From contig NZ_ATUW01000011.1 in NCBI RefSeq assembly GCF_000420405.1, positions 1 through 49,294 of the forward strand: DNA of 49,294 nucleotides, given 5' to 3'. The notes beneath the pieces were generated by a model. That model was not told the DNA's origin and made no database searches. It saw only the letters and a list, made by a program, of their open reading frames with translations. Below, piece by piece: positions 40,706-49,250 of the stretch. Position 1 is the stretch's first letter. Every line of letters begins with the position of its first letter. This DNA comes from Winkia neuii subsp. neuii DSM 8576 (lineage in GTDB: Bacteria > Actinomycetota > Actinomycetes > Actinomycetales > Actinomycetaceae). Position numbers and translations under genes: made by a program.

Positions 40706-43243
40706 TTACTTGTCTGCAGCCTGTGCTTTAGCGGCACGCCTGGCGAAGTCAAGCGATTCAATAATGCACCTGCGCAGCGCGGGAGTGGCCTGTCCGTTCT
40801 GCTGCAACCATTCGGTGGCCTTAGACTCCACATCTTCGCCCGGAAGACCAACCAGCTGATCTGGGAACAACACGGTCACTATGTCCTCGGCCATGTGGAA
40901 GGTGAAGGCCTCCCAAACCGAGTTAATCTGCTCGAAGAAGTGATCGATATGAGCTGTGTCAGCAGGATTACGCCAACCGGTAGAGGAGTAGGCCGATAGC
41001 ATTGCTGAAAGCGTTCCATTCGGAATGGAAGTGTCAGATAGCATGCGCTCGTGCGCACTCTGGCGGTGGGTGGGCAACGAAGCCTTTGCGGCCGCAGCCT
41101 CCTCGCGCCCCGAAAGCGTATCGTCCTCAGAAAGTTCGTTGTCGATGAAGGCCTCATCGATAGCACCCGCAGCAGCTAGTTCCTTTACCAGAGCCCAGCG
41201 AACTTCGGATTTAATCTCGATGCCGGTCATAGTCTGAGAGCCATCGAGCAGCGCCTTTAGCCAATCCAATTCCTCGCCGACAGCAACGTGGGCCGCTGCC
41301 AGCAACAGCTGCTTCTGCGCGTCAGATCCTGCCGGCTGTGCGACAGCCATGAGGTGTAATCTGCGCGAAAGATCGGCAATAGTCTGCTCGCGCGTAGCCG
41401 GGTTTGAATAGACTGTGCCTGCAGCAATTACGTGAGAAGCAACCAGCGAGCGCTGCGCCGAATCGGTCTCTCCAGCAATGGAAGGCAACGCCGCATCTAT
41501 GTAGGCGCGGGCGCTAATTTGCCCGTCGCGGCACTGATCCCAAAGCGACTGCATGATTACGGAACGGGGCAGCGGTTCTTCGAATTCGCCAATGTGCGCA
41601 AGCGCAAATTTGAAGGATTCAGGATCGAGACGAATCTTGGCGTAAGCCAGATCCTCGTCGTTGAGAACAATGACGTCGGGACGTTCGACGCCTACTGCCT
41701 CGGCTACGGGAGTACGTTCGCCGTCTACATCGAGTTCCCATCGAGCAGTGCGCACCAACTTGCCATCTTTCAGGTTGTAGGCGCCAACGCTCAAGCGGTG
41801 AGGACGCAGCGAAGTGCCCTCCATGGGCAATTCCTGCAGAATTGACAGGTCAGAAATCTTTCCGTTTTCATCTACGCTAACGCTAGAACGCAGGAGCGTA
41901 ATGCCTGCTTCCTGTAGCCACACCTTGGCCCACTGGTGCAAGTCGCGGCCGGAAGCCTCTTCAAGTTTAGAGAGCAGATCGGAAAGTTCTGTGTTGCCCC
42001 AAGCGTGCTCATCGAAGTAAGCGTGCAGGCCCTTCTCGAAGTTCTCGCGCCCAACGTAGGCAACTAGCTGGCGGAGCACAGCTGCGCCCTTTGCGTAGGT
42101 GATCCCGTCGAAGTTGACTTCAATATCGTTGAGGTCGTTGATCTGAGCAGCAATCGGATGCGTAGACGGAAGCTGGTCTTGGGTAGTGCCCCAAGCCTTC
42201 CGGGAACCGAACGCAGTCCAGGCATCTGAATATTCAGTAGCCTCGGCAGAACACTGGTGGGACATGAACTCTGCAAAGGACTCGTTCAGCCACAGATCAT
42301 TCCACCACTTCATGGTCACTAGATCGCCGAACCACATGTGGGCGAGTTCGTGCAAAATGGTGTTTGCGCGGGTGCCCAGCTGAGCGCGGGTAGGGGGAGT
42401 GCGGAACAAGTACTGATCGCGGAAAGTAATGCAACCGGCGTTCTCCATTGCCCCTGCGTTGTATTCGGGAACGAAAATCTGATCGTACTTACTAAACGGG
42501 TAGGGGCGATCGTACATCTTTTCGTAGAAACCGAAGCCCTGCTTGGTTATTTCGATAATACGGTCAGCGTCCAAATGCTCTAGCAAAGAGGACCGGCAAT
42601 AAACCCCAAGTGGGATAGTACGGCCATCTGCCGAGGTCAACTGGTCCTTTACACCCTGGTAAGGCCCCGCAATAATTGCGGTGATGTACGAAGAGATCTT
42701 CTCGGAAGGGGCGAAGTCGTATGTCCAAGCGCCCTCGGCCTTTTCTGGTTCAGGTGTTGGCGAGTTGGAGAAAACTACCCATTTCGGTGGCACAGTAACC
42801 TTGAACTTAAAAGTGGCCTTCAAATCGGGCTGTTCAAACACAGTGAATACTCGCCTGGAGTCTGGCACCTCAAACTGGGTGTAGACGTAGGCTTGCCCGT
42901 CTGCAGGATCAACGAAACGGTGCATGCCCTCACCAGTGTGCATGTAAGCACAATCGGCCTCGACCTCGAGAGTGTTGGAAGCGGCCAGGTTTTCAAGCGC
43001 GATACGCGAATCCTGGTGCAATCCCGTGTCGAGTTCGGTGCCATTCAATACGATGCGGTGAACGAAGGGGGAAATCAGGTCGATGAAAGTGCTTTCACCT
43101 TCGGTAGCAGAGAATTTTACTACCGTGTGGGACCTGAAGATTTCATCCCCTTGCGTAAGATCAAGGGCAACATCGTAAGAGTGGACGTCGACAACGTTCT
43201 TCCGTGATATTGCCTCAGCGCGGGTTAGATTTTGCCCGGGCAT
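40706..43243 (-). CDS. pepN: Aminopeptidase N
   Basis: M1 zinc aminopeptidase of 845 residues that removes N-terminal residues from peptides, mainly cytosolic. The GAMEN-type motif is seen as YNAGAMENAGCITFRDQYLF; the zinc site is HELAHMWFGDL (His298, Glu299, His302) with the downstream Glu in NESFAEFMSHQ. GGGAGG precedes the ATG. It lies 67 bases after pepO in the same direction. Length and motif order fit actinobacterial PepN; the C-terminal ERAP1-like domain is complete. Confidence 0.96.
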   Translation of the reverse strand: MPGQNLTRAEAISRKNVVDVHSYDVALDLTQGDEIFRSHTVVKFSATEGESTFIDLISPFVHRIVLNGTELDTGLHQDSRIALENLAASNTLEVEADCAYMHTGEGMHRFVDPADGQAYVYTQFEVPDSRRVFTVFEQPDLKATFKFKVTVPPKWVVFSNSPTPEPEKAEGAWTYDFAPSEKISSYITAIIAGPYQGVKDQLTSADGRTIPLGVYCRSSLLEHLDADRIIEITKQGFGFYEKMYDRPYPFSKYDQIFVPEYNAGAMENAGCITFRDQYLFRTPPTRAQLGTRANTILHELAHMWFGDLVTMKWWNDLWLNESFAEFMSHQCSAEATEYSDAWTAFGSRKAWGTTQDQLPSTHPIAAQINDLNDIEVNFDGITYAKGAAVLRQLVAYVGRENFEKGLHAYFDEHAWGNTELSDLLSKLEEASGRDLHQWAKVWLQEAGITLLRSSVSVDENGKISDLSILQELPMEGTSLRPHRLSVGAYNLKDGKLVRTARWELDVDGERTPVAEAVGVERPDVIVLNDEDLAYAKIRLDPESFKFALAHIGEFEEPLPRSVIMQSLWDQCRDGQISARAYIDAALPSIAGETDSAQRSLVASHVIAAGTVYSNPATREQTIADLSRRLHLMAVAQPAGSDAQKQLLLAAAHVAVGEELDWLKALLDGSQTMTGIEIKSEVRWALVKELAAAGAIDEAFIDNELSEDDTLSGREEAAAAKASLPTHRQSAHERMLSDTSIPNGTLSAMLSAYSSTGWRNPADTAHIDHFFEQINSVWEAFTFHMAEDIVTVLFPDQLVGLPGEDVESKATEWLQQNGQATPALRRCIIESLDFARRAAKAQAADK

Positions 43244-43310
43244 TGAGCCTCCCTCTAGGTTTTAATAGAAATGGGTTAGTTATATTGTTGCACTTTTTTC
43301 GCACAGGGTG

Positions 43311-45278
43311 TTAAGACCAGATCTTGATGCGTTCTTGCGGAGCTATCCACATTCCATCTCCTGGTTGGACGTTAAAACACTCGGCGAAGGCGTCAAGATT
43401 GGAAAGGACTCCGTTGCACCTAAATTCATCTGGGGCGTGCGGGTCAGTTGCCAATAATTGGATCGCGAGTTCCTTGTGTTTTTTAGAACGCCAAATCCGT
43501 GCCCACGAATAGAAAAAGCGTTCTAGGGCAGTGAGACCATCGATTTCGGGAGCCTCTTTCAGAGTTAGTCCCTGCTTTTGCAGGTGATGTTTGTAGGCGC
43601 GCAGGGCAATGCCTAGTCCTCCCAAATCACCAATATTTTCCCCAATGGTGAGTTCGCCATCTACCTTGTAAGTATCTTCTAGAGCGGCAGGAGAATAGGC
43701 AGAATATTGGTCGATCAGGGAGGCTGTGCGCTCGCTAAAAGCCGCCTCGTCTTCGGGATTCCACCAATTATGCAATGCCCCGTGACCATCGTACTTGGCT
43801 CCCTGGTCATCAAACCCATGGCCTATTTCGTGCCCAATAACTGCGCCAATAGCGCCATAATTTACTGCCGCGTCGACCTCGGGATCAAAAAATGGGGCTT
43901 GTAAAATTGCAGCGGGAAAAGCAATTTCATTAGAGGAAGGGCTGTAGTAAGCATTGACCGTTTGCGGAGTCATATACCATTCGGAATGATCTACTGGCTT
44001 ATCGATCTTCGCTAGTTCACGGTTGAAATAAAATTCTGCAACCTTTTGCGCTAGTAGCGGCAGGGAGTCGTCCTCACTTAGGTCTAGCTTCGAATAATCG
44101 CGCCATTTTTCAGGGTAAGCAATCTTTGGGGTAAACAGCGACAGCTTCTCTAACGCGCGTTCGCGGGTTTGCGGGCTCATCCAATCTAGTGTTGAAATTG
44201 CGTCTTTGTATGCGGCTAGAAGATCTGCCACCAGATCGTCGATTAGCTTTTTTGCCTGCGGGGGGAAATGCTTTTTTACATATAGTTTGCCGAGGGCGAA
44301 CCCCAGCGCCGAATCGACAAAGCTAACGCCCCCTTTCCAACGCGGAGGCATCTCTTCCTGGCCGGCGAGCTTGCGACCGTAAAAATCGAATCTAGCTTCG
44401 CGCAGGGACTTGGGCAGACGCGGGGCCTCGCCGGAGACCAGGTGAAAGCGCAACCAGTTCTTAATTGTTTCGGCGGAGGCATCGTGCCACACCTTCCCGG
44501 CGCCCTCGATGAAAGAGGGCTGGTAGACGTGGACTGTAGTCGGGGCAATGCCGCTCGCCCGCCAAAACTCAGCCCAATTGAAGGTAGGCGCCAATTGCTC
44601 TATCTCGTTGGCGGAAAGCAGATTGTGAGTCTTGTCGACCTGCCGACACTGCGCAATGGGCCAGTGGCAGTGGGCTAGGGCCAATTCAAAATCGAAAACT
44701 GATTGGGCCCGCTCAGTGGGATTGGAAAAACCGGTCAGCTCGAAAAGTTTGGCAATATAGTCGCGGTATTGGGACCGAATTTCCCGGTAGGAATCCTCTT
44801 CGTAGTAGGCCTTGTCTGGAAGACCTAGCCCGCCCTGGTAGGCTTTTAGAATATTTAGTTCGGGATCGTCGGGGCTGGCATCGACAAACAGATCTAACCA
44901 GCCGCCTATACCCTCGCGCCCGAATTGGCCCAGAAGTGCCTCTAGCTGCTGTGAATCTGCCTCCTCGATACGGGTGAAATGGTCTTGAAGCGGGGATAAC
45001 CCCGCCCGCTCGAGAGCCTCCAAATCAGTGTAGGCCTTGTAGAGGATAGCTATTTTGCGTTCTTCTTCGCCTTCGCTACAAGCCTCAATTATCTCTCTGC
45101 ACTGTTTCAGGGCATTCTGGCGCAACTGGTGAAACTCGCCATCTGCGGCTTGATCAGCAGGAATAACGTGGTTATCGATCCAGGCGCCGTTAGCGTGCCT
45201 GTAAAAATCGTCTTGCGGACGAACCGATTTGTCCTCGCCTGCTGGATCTATTACTCCGGCAATCAACTTTGAACTCAT
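43311..45278 (-). CDS. pepO: M13-family metallopeptidase (PepO-like)
   Basis: Neprilysin/PepO-type zinc endopeptidase of 655 residues. The zinc site is IGAVIGHEIGHGFDDQGAKYD (His483, Glu484, His487), the third-ligand motif GENIGDLGGLGIALRAY, and NAYYSPSSNEIAFPAAILQAPFF upstream, all diagnostic. There is no signal peptide, so it is likely cytosolic like PepO of lactic acid bacteria. No Shine-Dalgarno; TACCCT lies six bases before ATG 45278, suggesting a leaderless start. Confidence 0.95.
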   Translation of the reverse strand: MSSKLIAGVIDPAGEDKSVRPQDDFYRHANGAWIDNHVIPADQAADGEFHQLRQNALKQCREIIEACSEGEEERKIAILYKAYTDLEALERAGLSPLQDHFTRIEEADSQQLEALLGQFGREGIGGWLDLFVDASPDDPELNILKAYQGGLGLPDKAYYEEDSYREIRSQYRDYIAKLFELTGFSNPTERAQSVFDFELALAHCHWPIAQCRQVDKTHNLLSANEIEQLAPTFNWAEFWRASGIAPTTVHVYQPSFIEGAGKVWHDASAETIKNWLRFHLVSGEAPRLPKSLREARFDFYGRKLAGQEEMPPRWKGGVSFVDSALGFALGKLYVKKHFPPQAKKLIDDLVADLLAAYKDAISTLDWMSPQTRERALEKLSLFTPKIAYPEKWRDYSKLDLSEDDSLPLLAQKVAEFYFNRELAKIDKPVDHSEWYMTPQTVNAYYSPSSNEIAFPAAILQAPFFDPEVDAAVNYGAIGAVIGHEIGHGFDDQGAKYDGHGALHNWWNPEDEAAFSERTASLIDQYSAYSPAALEDTYKVDGELTIGENIGDLGGLGIALRAYKHHLQKQGLTLKEAPEIDGLTALERFFYSWARIWRSKKHKELAIQLLATDPHAPDEFRCNGVLSNLDAFAECFNVQPGDGMWIAPQERIKIWS

Positions 45279-45313
45279 AGGTTCAGGGTATCGAAAAGGG
45301 AACCGACCTTGCG

Positions 45314-46210
45314 CTACAGCTTAGAAATATTAGAAAAAGGGGAGGCGGCCAGCTCTTTCTTAAGGCGGTCGCGTTCCGCCCGGAAAGCAGCTTCCTCTTT
45401 GGCCTTCAATTCCTTGCGCTGGGCCGCTTTCGCGCGTTTCTTCTTCTCCTTGTCGGCCTTCTGCTCGGCTTTTTGGCGCTGCTTTTCCTGGTCGCTAAGC
45501 AGCATTCGGGCCCGCTCTTCGCCCCTAGCTAAAGCTTGCTGGGCTGCTTTCTCGGCTTTTCTAGCAGCTTTTTGGGCGGCCCTAGCTATCTTCTCGTCCT
45601 TCCAAGTTTCCTCGGCCAAAATCTGCAGGGTGAATAGATCCCCCAATTCGGTGGGTACTCCCGCTGCTAGGCGCAGATAGTGGAACTGGTGGCGCAACGT
45701 GGCATCAGTTACTAGCTCGCGTACCTGTTGCAACTGGTTCTTATAGTCGCCCTCGAGTCCCATAACTTTACGCATCTGTTTGGGGATGGCAGGGATTGCT
45801 TCCGGGCGCAGCCGCGCTGCCAGTGCGCGAGCTTGCCTGGAATGTAAATCGCCGGTGCTAGCGAGTGCGTCTATAAGATTCAAGATTGCTCCGCCAGAAG
45901 CCAGTGCTTCCGGGGAAAGATTAGCTAACTGTGCCGCAGGATCTAGGGCTGACAATGCGTCTGCAATGTGCCCGCTCGAGTCTGCAGTTAGCGCCTCCAC
46001 CTGCTTGCTGCTAAGTGGAATGCCCGCACAATCTAGCGCACAAATGTCTGCCACCCCCACCCCGCTTGGCTGGCCCACTTGGCGTAGCAGGAAGAAAGCC
46101 CCGGAAAGAGAAGTCGGCCCAACGCGGCGGGTGAGCATATCAGTGGCCCTGTCCCAAGCCCGCGGCTGCCCATCTACGATGAAGGTCAAGAATTCGTTGA
46201 AATCGCCCAT
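45314..46210 (-). CDS. Hypothetical protein with long charged C-terminal coiled coil
   Basis: A 298-residue protein in two parts. Residues 1-190 look globular (VGPTSLSGAFFLLRQVGQPSGVGVADICALDCAGIPL; YKNQLQQVRELVTDATLRHQFHYLRLAAGVPTEL). Residues about 200-285 are almost pure A, K, E, R and Q with no Gly or Pro, apart from one ARGEE, which predicts one long helix or coiled coil. I do not recognise a family. It starts seven bases after cysE and is probably cotranscribed with it. The low-complexity helix creates antisense ORFs on the plus strand that should be ignored. Function unknown. Confidence 0.75.
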   Translation of the reverse strand: MGDFNEFLTFIVDGQPRAWDRATDMLTRRVGPTSLSGAFFLLRQVGQPSGVGVADICALDCAGIPLSSKQVEALTADSSGHIADALSALDPAAQLANLSPEALASGGAILNLIDALASTGDLHSRQARALAARLRPEAIPAIPKQMRKVMGLEGDYKNQLQQVRELVTDATLRHQFHYLRLAAGVPTELGDLFTLQILAEETWKDEKIARAAQKAARKAEKAAQQALARGEERARMLLSDQEKQRQKAEQKADKEKKKRAKAAQRKELKAKEEAAFRAERDRLKKELAASPFSNISKL

Positions 46211-46217
46211 AGCCGTC

Positions 46218-46805
46218 CTAAATATATAGCGTTGGGTCTATTATCAGGTCCTCGTCCTCTTCTTGTCTTGTCATTGGCGTATTTTTCGCGGGTATGCCGA
46301 TCGCGACGCTCGCTGCCGGGACTGGTTTTGTCACTACTGCATTGGCCCCAATCTTCGAATCGGAGCCGATCTCGATGGGCCCTAATATTTTGACCCCGGA
46401 TCCGACCATTACTCGATCACCGAGGGTAGGGTGGCGCTTGCCGGGGGTCATCGACACCCCACCCAGGGTCACCTGGTGGAACAGCACGCAATCTTCACCT
46501 ATTTTGGCAGTTTCGCCAATCACAGTTCCCACGGCGTGGTCTATGAAAAGGCGGCGGCCGATCTGGGCGCCAGGATGTATGTCTACCCCGGTAAACACGC
46601 GTGCCGCGGCCGATATGATTCGCGCCGAGAGCGGATGATTCCTATTCCAGAGGGCGTGTGCGGTGCGGTATCCCCAAAGGGCATGTACTCCAGGGTAGGT
46701 GAGGGCGACCTCCACCTTCGAGCGGGCCGCCGGGTCACGCCTTTGGGCAGTAGCTACGTCCTCGCGCAACAGCGCCAGGAGGGAACCCCCAAACTTTCTT
46801 TTCAT
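46218..46805 (-). CDS. cysE: Serine O-acetyltransferase
   Basis: Left-handed beta-helix acetyltransferase of 195 residues that makes O-acetylserine from serine and acetyl-CoA. Hexapeptide repeats run from about residue 70 (GVDIHPGAQIGRRLFIDHAVGTVIGETAKIGEDCVLFHQVTLGGV), with the catalytic His in DIHPG and DHAVG. The N-terminal helical part is short, as in the Gram-positive form. It lies 42 bases after cysK in the same direction. Confidence 0.95.
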   Translation of the reverse strand: MKRKFGGSLLALLREDVATAQRRDPAARSKVEVALTYPGVHALWGYRTAHALWNRNHPLSARIISAAARVFTGVDIHPGAQIGRRLFIDHAVGTVIGETAKIGEDCVLFHQVTLGGVSMTPGKRHPTLGDRVMVGSGVKILGPIEIGSDSKIGANAVVTKPVPAASVAIGIPAKNTPMTRQEEDEDLIIDPTLYI

Positions 46806-46847
46806 TGCGGTGATCCCTTCCTGGCGTTGCTAGCAGCCTCTTCGTAT

Positions 46848-47780
46848 TTATTCAGCAAACTGGGCAAAAAGTGGAGTAGACAGATACCTTTCCCCGGTAT
46901 CCGGTAGTAGCGCAACTACACGTTTGCCAGCAAATTCAGGTCGCTTGGCCACTTGCGCCGCAGCCCAAGCAGCTGCTCCGGAAGAAATACCCACTAGCAG
47001 GCCCTCGTCGCGGGCCAGCTTCTGCGATGTGGCTATAGCGTCGTCTCCGCTGACAGTTATGATCTCGTCTACCACGTCAGCATTGTAGTTCTTGGGGACA
47101 AAATTGGCGCCGATACCCTGGATCTTGTGCGGGCCGGCCTTCCCTTCGCTTAGCAGAGGGGATTCTTTCGGCTCCACAGCGAATACCTTAATTTCAGGAT
47201 TATGCTTCTTCAGAGTTTCGGCAACGCCGGAAACAGTGCCCCCAGTACCCACGCCAGCTACGAATGCGTCGACCTTGCCGTCTGTATCGGCCCAAATCTC
47301 CTCGCCAGTAGTCTTGCGGTGAATGGCCGGGTTGGCCTCGTTTGTGAACTGGGAGGCGAGTACGGCGCCGCGGCGTTCAGAAACAATCTTGTTGGCCGCA
47401 TCTACGGTGCCCTGCATCCCCTCGCTAGCGGGAGTAAGGACAAGCTCAGCTCCGAAAGCCCGCATCAGGATGCGTCGTTCCTTAGACATAGACTCCGGCA
47501 TGGTGACAACCACGTTGTAGCCGCGTGCGGCACCAACCATTGCTAGAGCGACGCCCGTGTTACCCGAGGTCGATTCCACAATTGTGCCCCCTGCAGGTAG
47601 CTGCCCAGAGGCCTCGGCCGCATCCACGATCGCTACCGCAATGCGGTCCTTTACGGACGAGGCCGGGTTGAACGATTCGACCTTGGCGACAATTTCGGCA
47701 CCCGCGTCAGCGCCAATCTTATTCAGACGTACTAGGGGAGTCTTACCTACGAGTTCAGTAACATTTGCTGCAATAGTCAT
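46848..47780 (-). CDS. cysK: Cysteine synthase A (O-acetylserine sulfhydrylase)
   Basis: PLP enzyme of 310 residues joining sulfide to O-acetylserine to make cysteine. The Schiff-base Lys44 is in NPASSVKDRIAVAIVDAAE; the substrate loop STSGNTGVALA and the phosphate-cup GVGTGGTVSGVAETLKK are present. AAGGA eight bases before the ATG serves as ribosome-binding site. It is preceded by a Cys-rich leader peptide and a hairpin (47821-47919), so expression should fall when charged Cys-tRNA is plentiful. Confidence 0.97.
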   Translation of the reverse strand: MTIAANVTELVGKTPLVRLNKIGADAGAEIVAKVESFNPASSVKDRIAVAIVDAAEASGQLPAGGTIVESTSGNTGVALAMVGAARGYNVVVTMPESMSKERRILMRAFGAELVLTPASEGMQGTVDAANKIVSERRGAVLASQFTNEANPAIHRKTTGEEIWADTDGKVDAFVAGVGTGGTVSGVAETLKKHNPEIKVFAVEPKESPLLSEGKAGPHKIQGIGANFVPKNYNADVVDEIITVSGDDAIATSQKLARDEGLLVGISSGAAAWAAAQVAKRPEFAGKRVVALLPDTGERYLSTPLFAQFAE

Positions 47781-47820
47781 GAAAAATCCTTGTAAATAAT
47801 GAAGTCAGATGTAATTTGGG

Positions 47821-47865
47821 TAAAAATATGGGTGGACCGAAATAGGTAAGCCTTATTCGGGCACC
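47821..47865 (-). promoter_or_regulatory. Attenuator hairpin between the Cys leader peptide and cysK
   Basis: On the minus strand, directly after the leader stop, GGTG-CCGAA-TA pairs with TA-TTCGG-CCACC around an AGGCTTACC loop, with small bulges. A run of five T (47822-47826 read in reverse) follows. Its position between the leader ORF and cysK is that of a transcription attenuator. Confidence 0.6.
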
Positions 47866-47919
47866 CTAAATACACTGGCAGCAGCAGATGGCAACGGCGA
47901 CAGCAACGCGGATGTGCAC
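47866..47919 (-). CDS. Cysteine-rich leader peptide MHIRVAVAVAICCCQCI of the cysKE operon
   Basis: A 17-residue ORF on the minus strand, GTG 47919 to TAG 47866, preceded by a near-perfect CAGGAGGGG ribosome-binding site. Four of the last six residues are Cys (CCCQC), encoded by TGC TGC TGC CAG TGT just before the stop and hairpin. A TAACTT hexamer at 47938-47943 could be the -10 box. Cys-rich short leader ORFs controlling cysteine operons by ribosome stalling are known from mycobacteria, where they are leaderless; here a Shine-Dalgarno is used. Too small for standard gene finders. Confidence 0.82.
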   Translation of the reverse strand: MHIRVAVAVAICCCQCI

Positions 47920-48000
47920 GGCCCCTCCTGCTGATTGAAGTTACAAGGTTCAAAATAAAAGCTAACGTTTTTACCGCCCGTAGGCAAACCGTTTCAGCTT

Positions 48001-48669
48001 ATGGAAATATTTCCGTCCTCTTGCGAAGATGGGCCAGTGAAGACTTTGCAGCATTTCCCTGTACGTACCGAGATTGAAATCAAGCGTTCACGTTTTTTGA
48101 CTACCTTGACGCGAGTGGGAAGCGAAAATGAAGCGCGTGCTCAAATTGAGCAAGTGCGTAAGCAATTCCCCGACGCGCGGCACCACTGCACGGCCTTCAT
48201 CGTGCGGGCCCGGGGAGCCCAGCCGATAGAGCGCTCCAGTGACGACGGCGAACCTTCCGGCACCGCTGGTATTCCAATGCTCGAGGCACTAAAAGGGCGC
48301 GAGCTAACCGACATTGTTGCCATCGTAACCAGGTATTTCGGGGGGATAAAACTGGGGACCGGTGGCCTGGTGCGGGCGTATACGGATTCGGTAGTAGGGG
48401 CTGTGGAAGCTGCCACGTTAGTGCGTCTAGAGGAACGCCAGCTGTGGCAAGTTGGGGTAGAACATGCCTTTGCTGGCAAAGTGGAGGCAGCCCTGCGGGG
48501 AGCTAACTGGAAAATCTCTGAAGTTACCTACGGGCCTCGTCTAGCCAACTTGCATTTGCAGCTCAAAGACGACCAGGTCCGCCAGCTCAAAAACGAGGTC
48601 GAAGAACTAACTCGGGGTGCAGGCAAAATTAGTTACGAACGCAGGCAGGTTGTAGAAATACCGTTCTGA
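48001..48669 (+). CDS. yigZ: YigZ/IMPACT-family protein
   Basis: 222-residue protein of the UPF0029/IMPACT family, a conserved soluble protein of uncertain bacterial role. Signatures: [91 protein letters not shown], and a C-terminal DUF1949-type domain. The ATG at 48001 has no clear ribosome-binding site; an in-frame GTG at 48037 would give 210 residues, closer to most relatives, so the start is open. Confidence 0.88.
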   Translation: MEIFPSSCEDGPVKTLQHFPVRTEIEIKRSRFLTTLTRVGSENEARAQIEQVRKQFPDARHHCTAFIVRARGAQPIERSSDDGEPSGTAGIPMLEALKGRELTDIVAIVTRYFGGIKLGTGGLVRAYTDSVVGAVEAATLVRLEERQLWQVGVEHAFAGKVEAALRGANWKISEVTYGPRLANLHLQLKDDQVRQLKNEVEELTRGAGKISYERRQVVEIPF

Positions 48670-48713
48670 AGCTGGGCAAGTGTGAGCTATTGCAAAAGGC
48701 CCTCTGTTCTGGT

Positions 48714-48741
48714 TTGACCGGCATCGATGTTAGTCTATATG
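48714..48741 (+). promoter_or_regulatory. Promoter of rpmF
   Basis: TTGACC (48714-48719) and TATATG (48736-48741) are separated by 16 bases, about 85 bases before the rpmF start. Confidence 0.5.
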
Positions 48742-48824
48742 AGTTGTCTAAGTGGTGGCCGCAGGCTACCCCTCGAAAAGTTCAATCGTGCAGTTGCTGC
48801 ACGAGCCCTGGAAGGAGCGGCCAA

Positions 48825-49007
48825 ATGGCAGTACCAAAGCGGAAGATGTCCCGCGCAAATACTCGTACGCGCCGGTCGACTTGGAAGGCTAAGCTGACTG
48901 ACCTGCAGTCTGTTCGTGCAGGTGGCCGCGACGTTGTAATGCCTCGTCGTCTAGCCAAAGCAGCAAAGCTCGGCCTTTTTGAGCCGGCTAACGAAATCGA
49001 CGGCTAG
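48825..49007 (+). CDS. rpmF: 50S ribosomal protein L32
   Basis: 60-residue ribosomal protein, [22 protein letters not shown] at its start, the L32 signature. GGAAGGAG precedes the ATG at 48825; an in-frame start further upstream has no support. The C-terminal half lacks the usual CxxC zinc ribbon ([25 protein letters not shown]), so it is the zinc-independent form. Followed by a strong terminator. Confidence 0.95.
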   Translation: MAVPKRKMSRANTRTRRSTWKAKLTDLQSVRAGGRDVVMPRRLAKAAKLGLFEPANEIDG

Positions 49008-49026
49008 TCGATTTCTTATCTGCAGG

Positions 49027-49060
49027 TCCCCGCACTACGGTGCGGGGATTTCTTGCTTTA
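49027..49060 (+). terminator. Terminator of rpmF
   Basis: TCCCCGCAC (49027-49035) pairs with GTGCGGGGA (49040-49048) around a TACG tetraloop, followed by TTTCTTGCTTT. Confidence 0.92.
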
Positions 49061-49074
49061 AAACCAGCCCAGTT

Positions 49075-49215
49075 GGGAATCGGGCAGGCCCCCGACCTGG
49101 GGAGCTGCAACGGAAGGCGTGCAAATGGGGAAAGCCTCCAACTTGGCCACAGCCCCGCAAGTTAGTGCCGAAAAACAACTCCAATAGCCATAGGGTGCCC
49201 CCCATCCTCCCTCGG
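49075..49215 (+). ncRNA. Structured RNA resembling a cobalamin riboswitch
   Basis: No ORF here. In order on the plus strand: GGGAATC (49075-49081), GGCGTGCAAAT (49116-49126), CACAGCCCCGCAAGTTAGTG (49148-49167) and AGCCATAGGGTGCCC (49186-49200). These recall the conserved blocks GGGAA, GGUGCGAAU, CACUGCCCCGCAACUGU and the B12 box (AGYCAGGAGACCUGCC), though the B12 box is degenerate. The terminator-like element at 49213-49250 and any regulated gene lie to the right. The class is a guess. Confidence 0.3.
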
Positions 49216-49250
49216 CGCAAAAAAGACGGAAGCTTCCGCTCCCGCCTTTT
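49213..49250. terminator. Terminator-like hairpin near right edge
   Basis: AAAAAAG-CGG-AGC mirrors GCT-CCG-CTTTTT around TTCC. Two positions are A-C mismatches on the plus strand but G-U pairs on the minus strand, so it folds better on the minus strand, where it would end a gene beyond the edge. On the plus strand it could be the expression platform of the RNA at 49075-49215. Confidence 0.5.

Noticed and set aside
45309-45680. Long plus-strand ORF opposite the coiled-coil gene
   Set aside because: Shadow of the repetitive A/K/E/R codons; Ser/Ala/Phe/Arg low complexity with no homology.
49075-49215. RNase P RNA or tmRNA as explanation of the edge RNA
   Set aside because: The hallmark GAGGAAAGTCC of RNase P RNA is absent, and no tRNA-like end with a tag-peptide ORF is seen.
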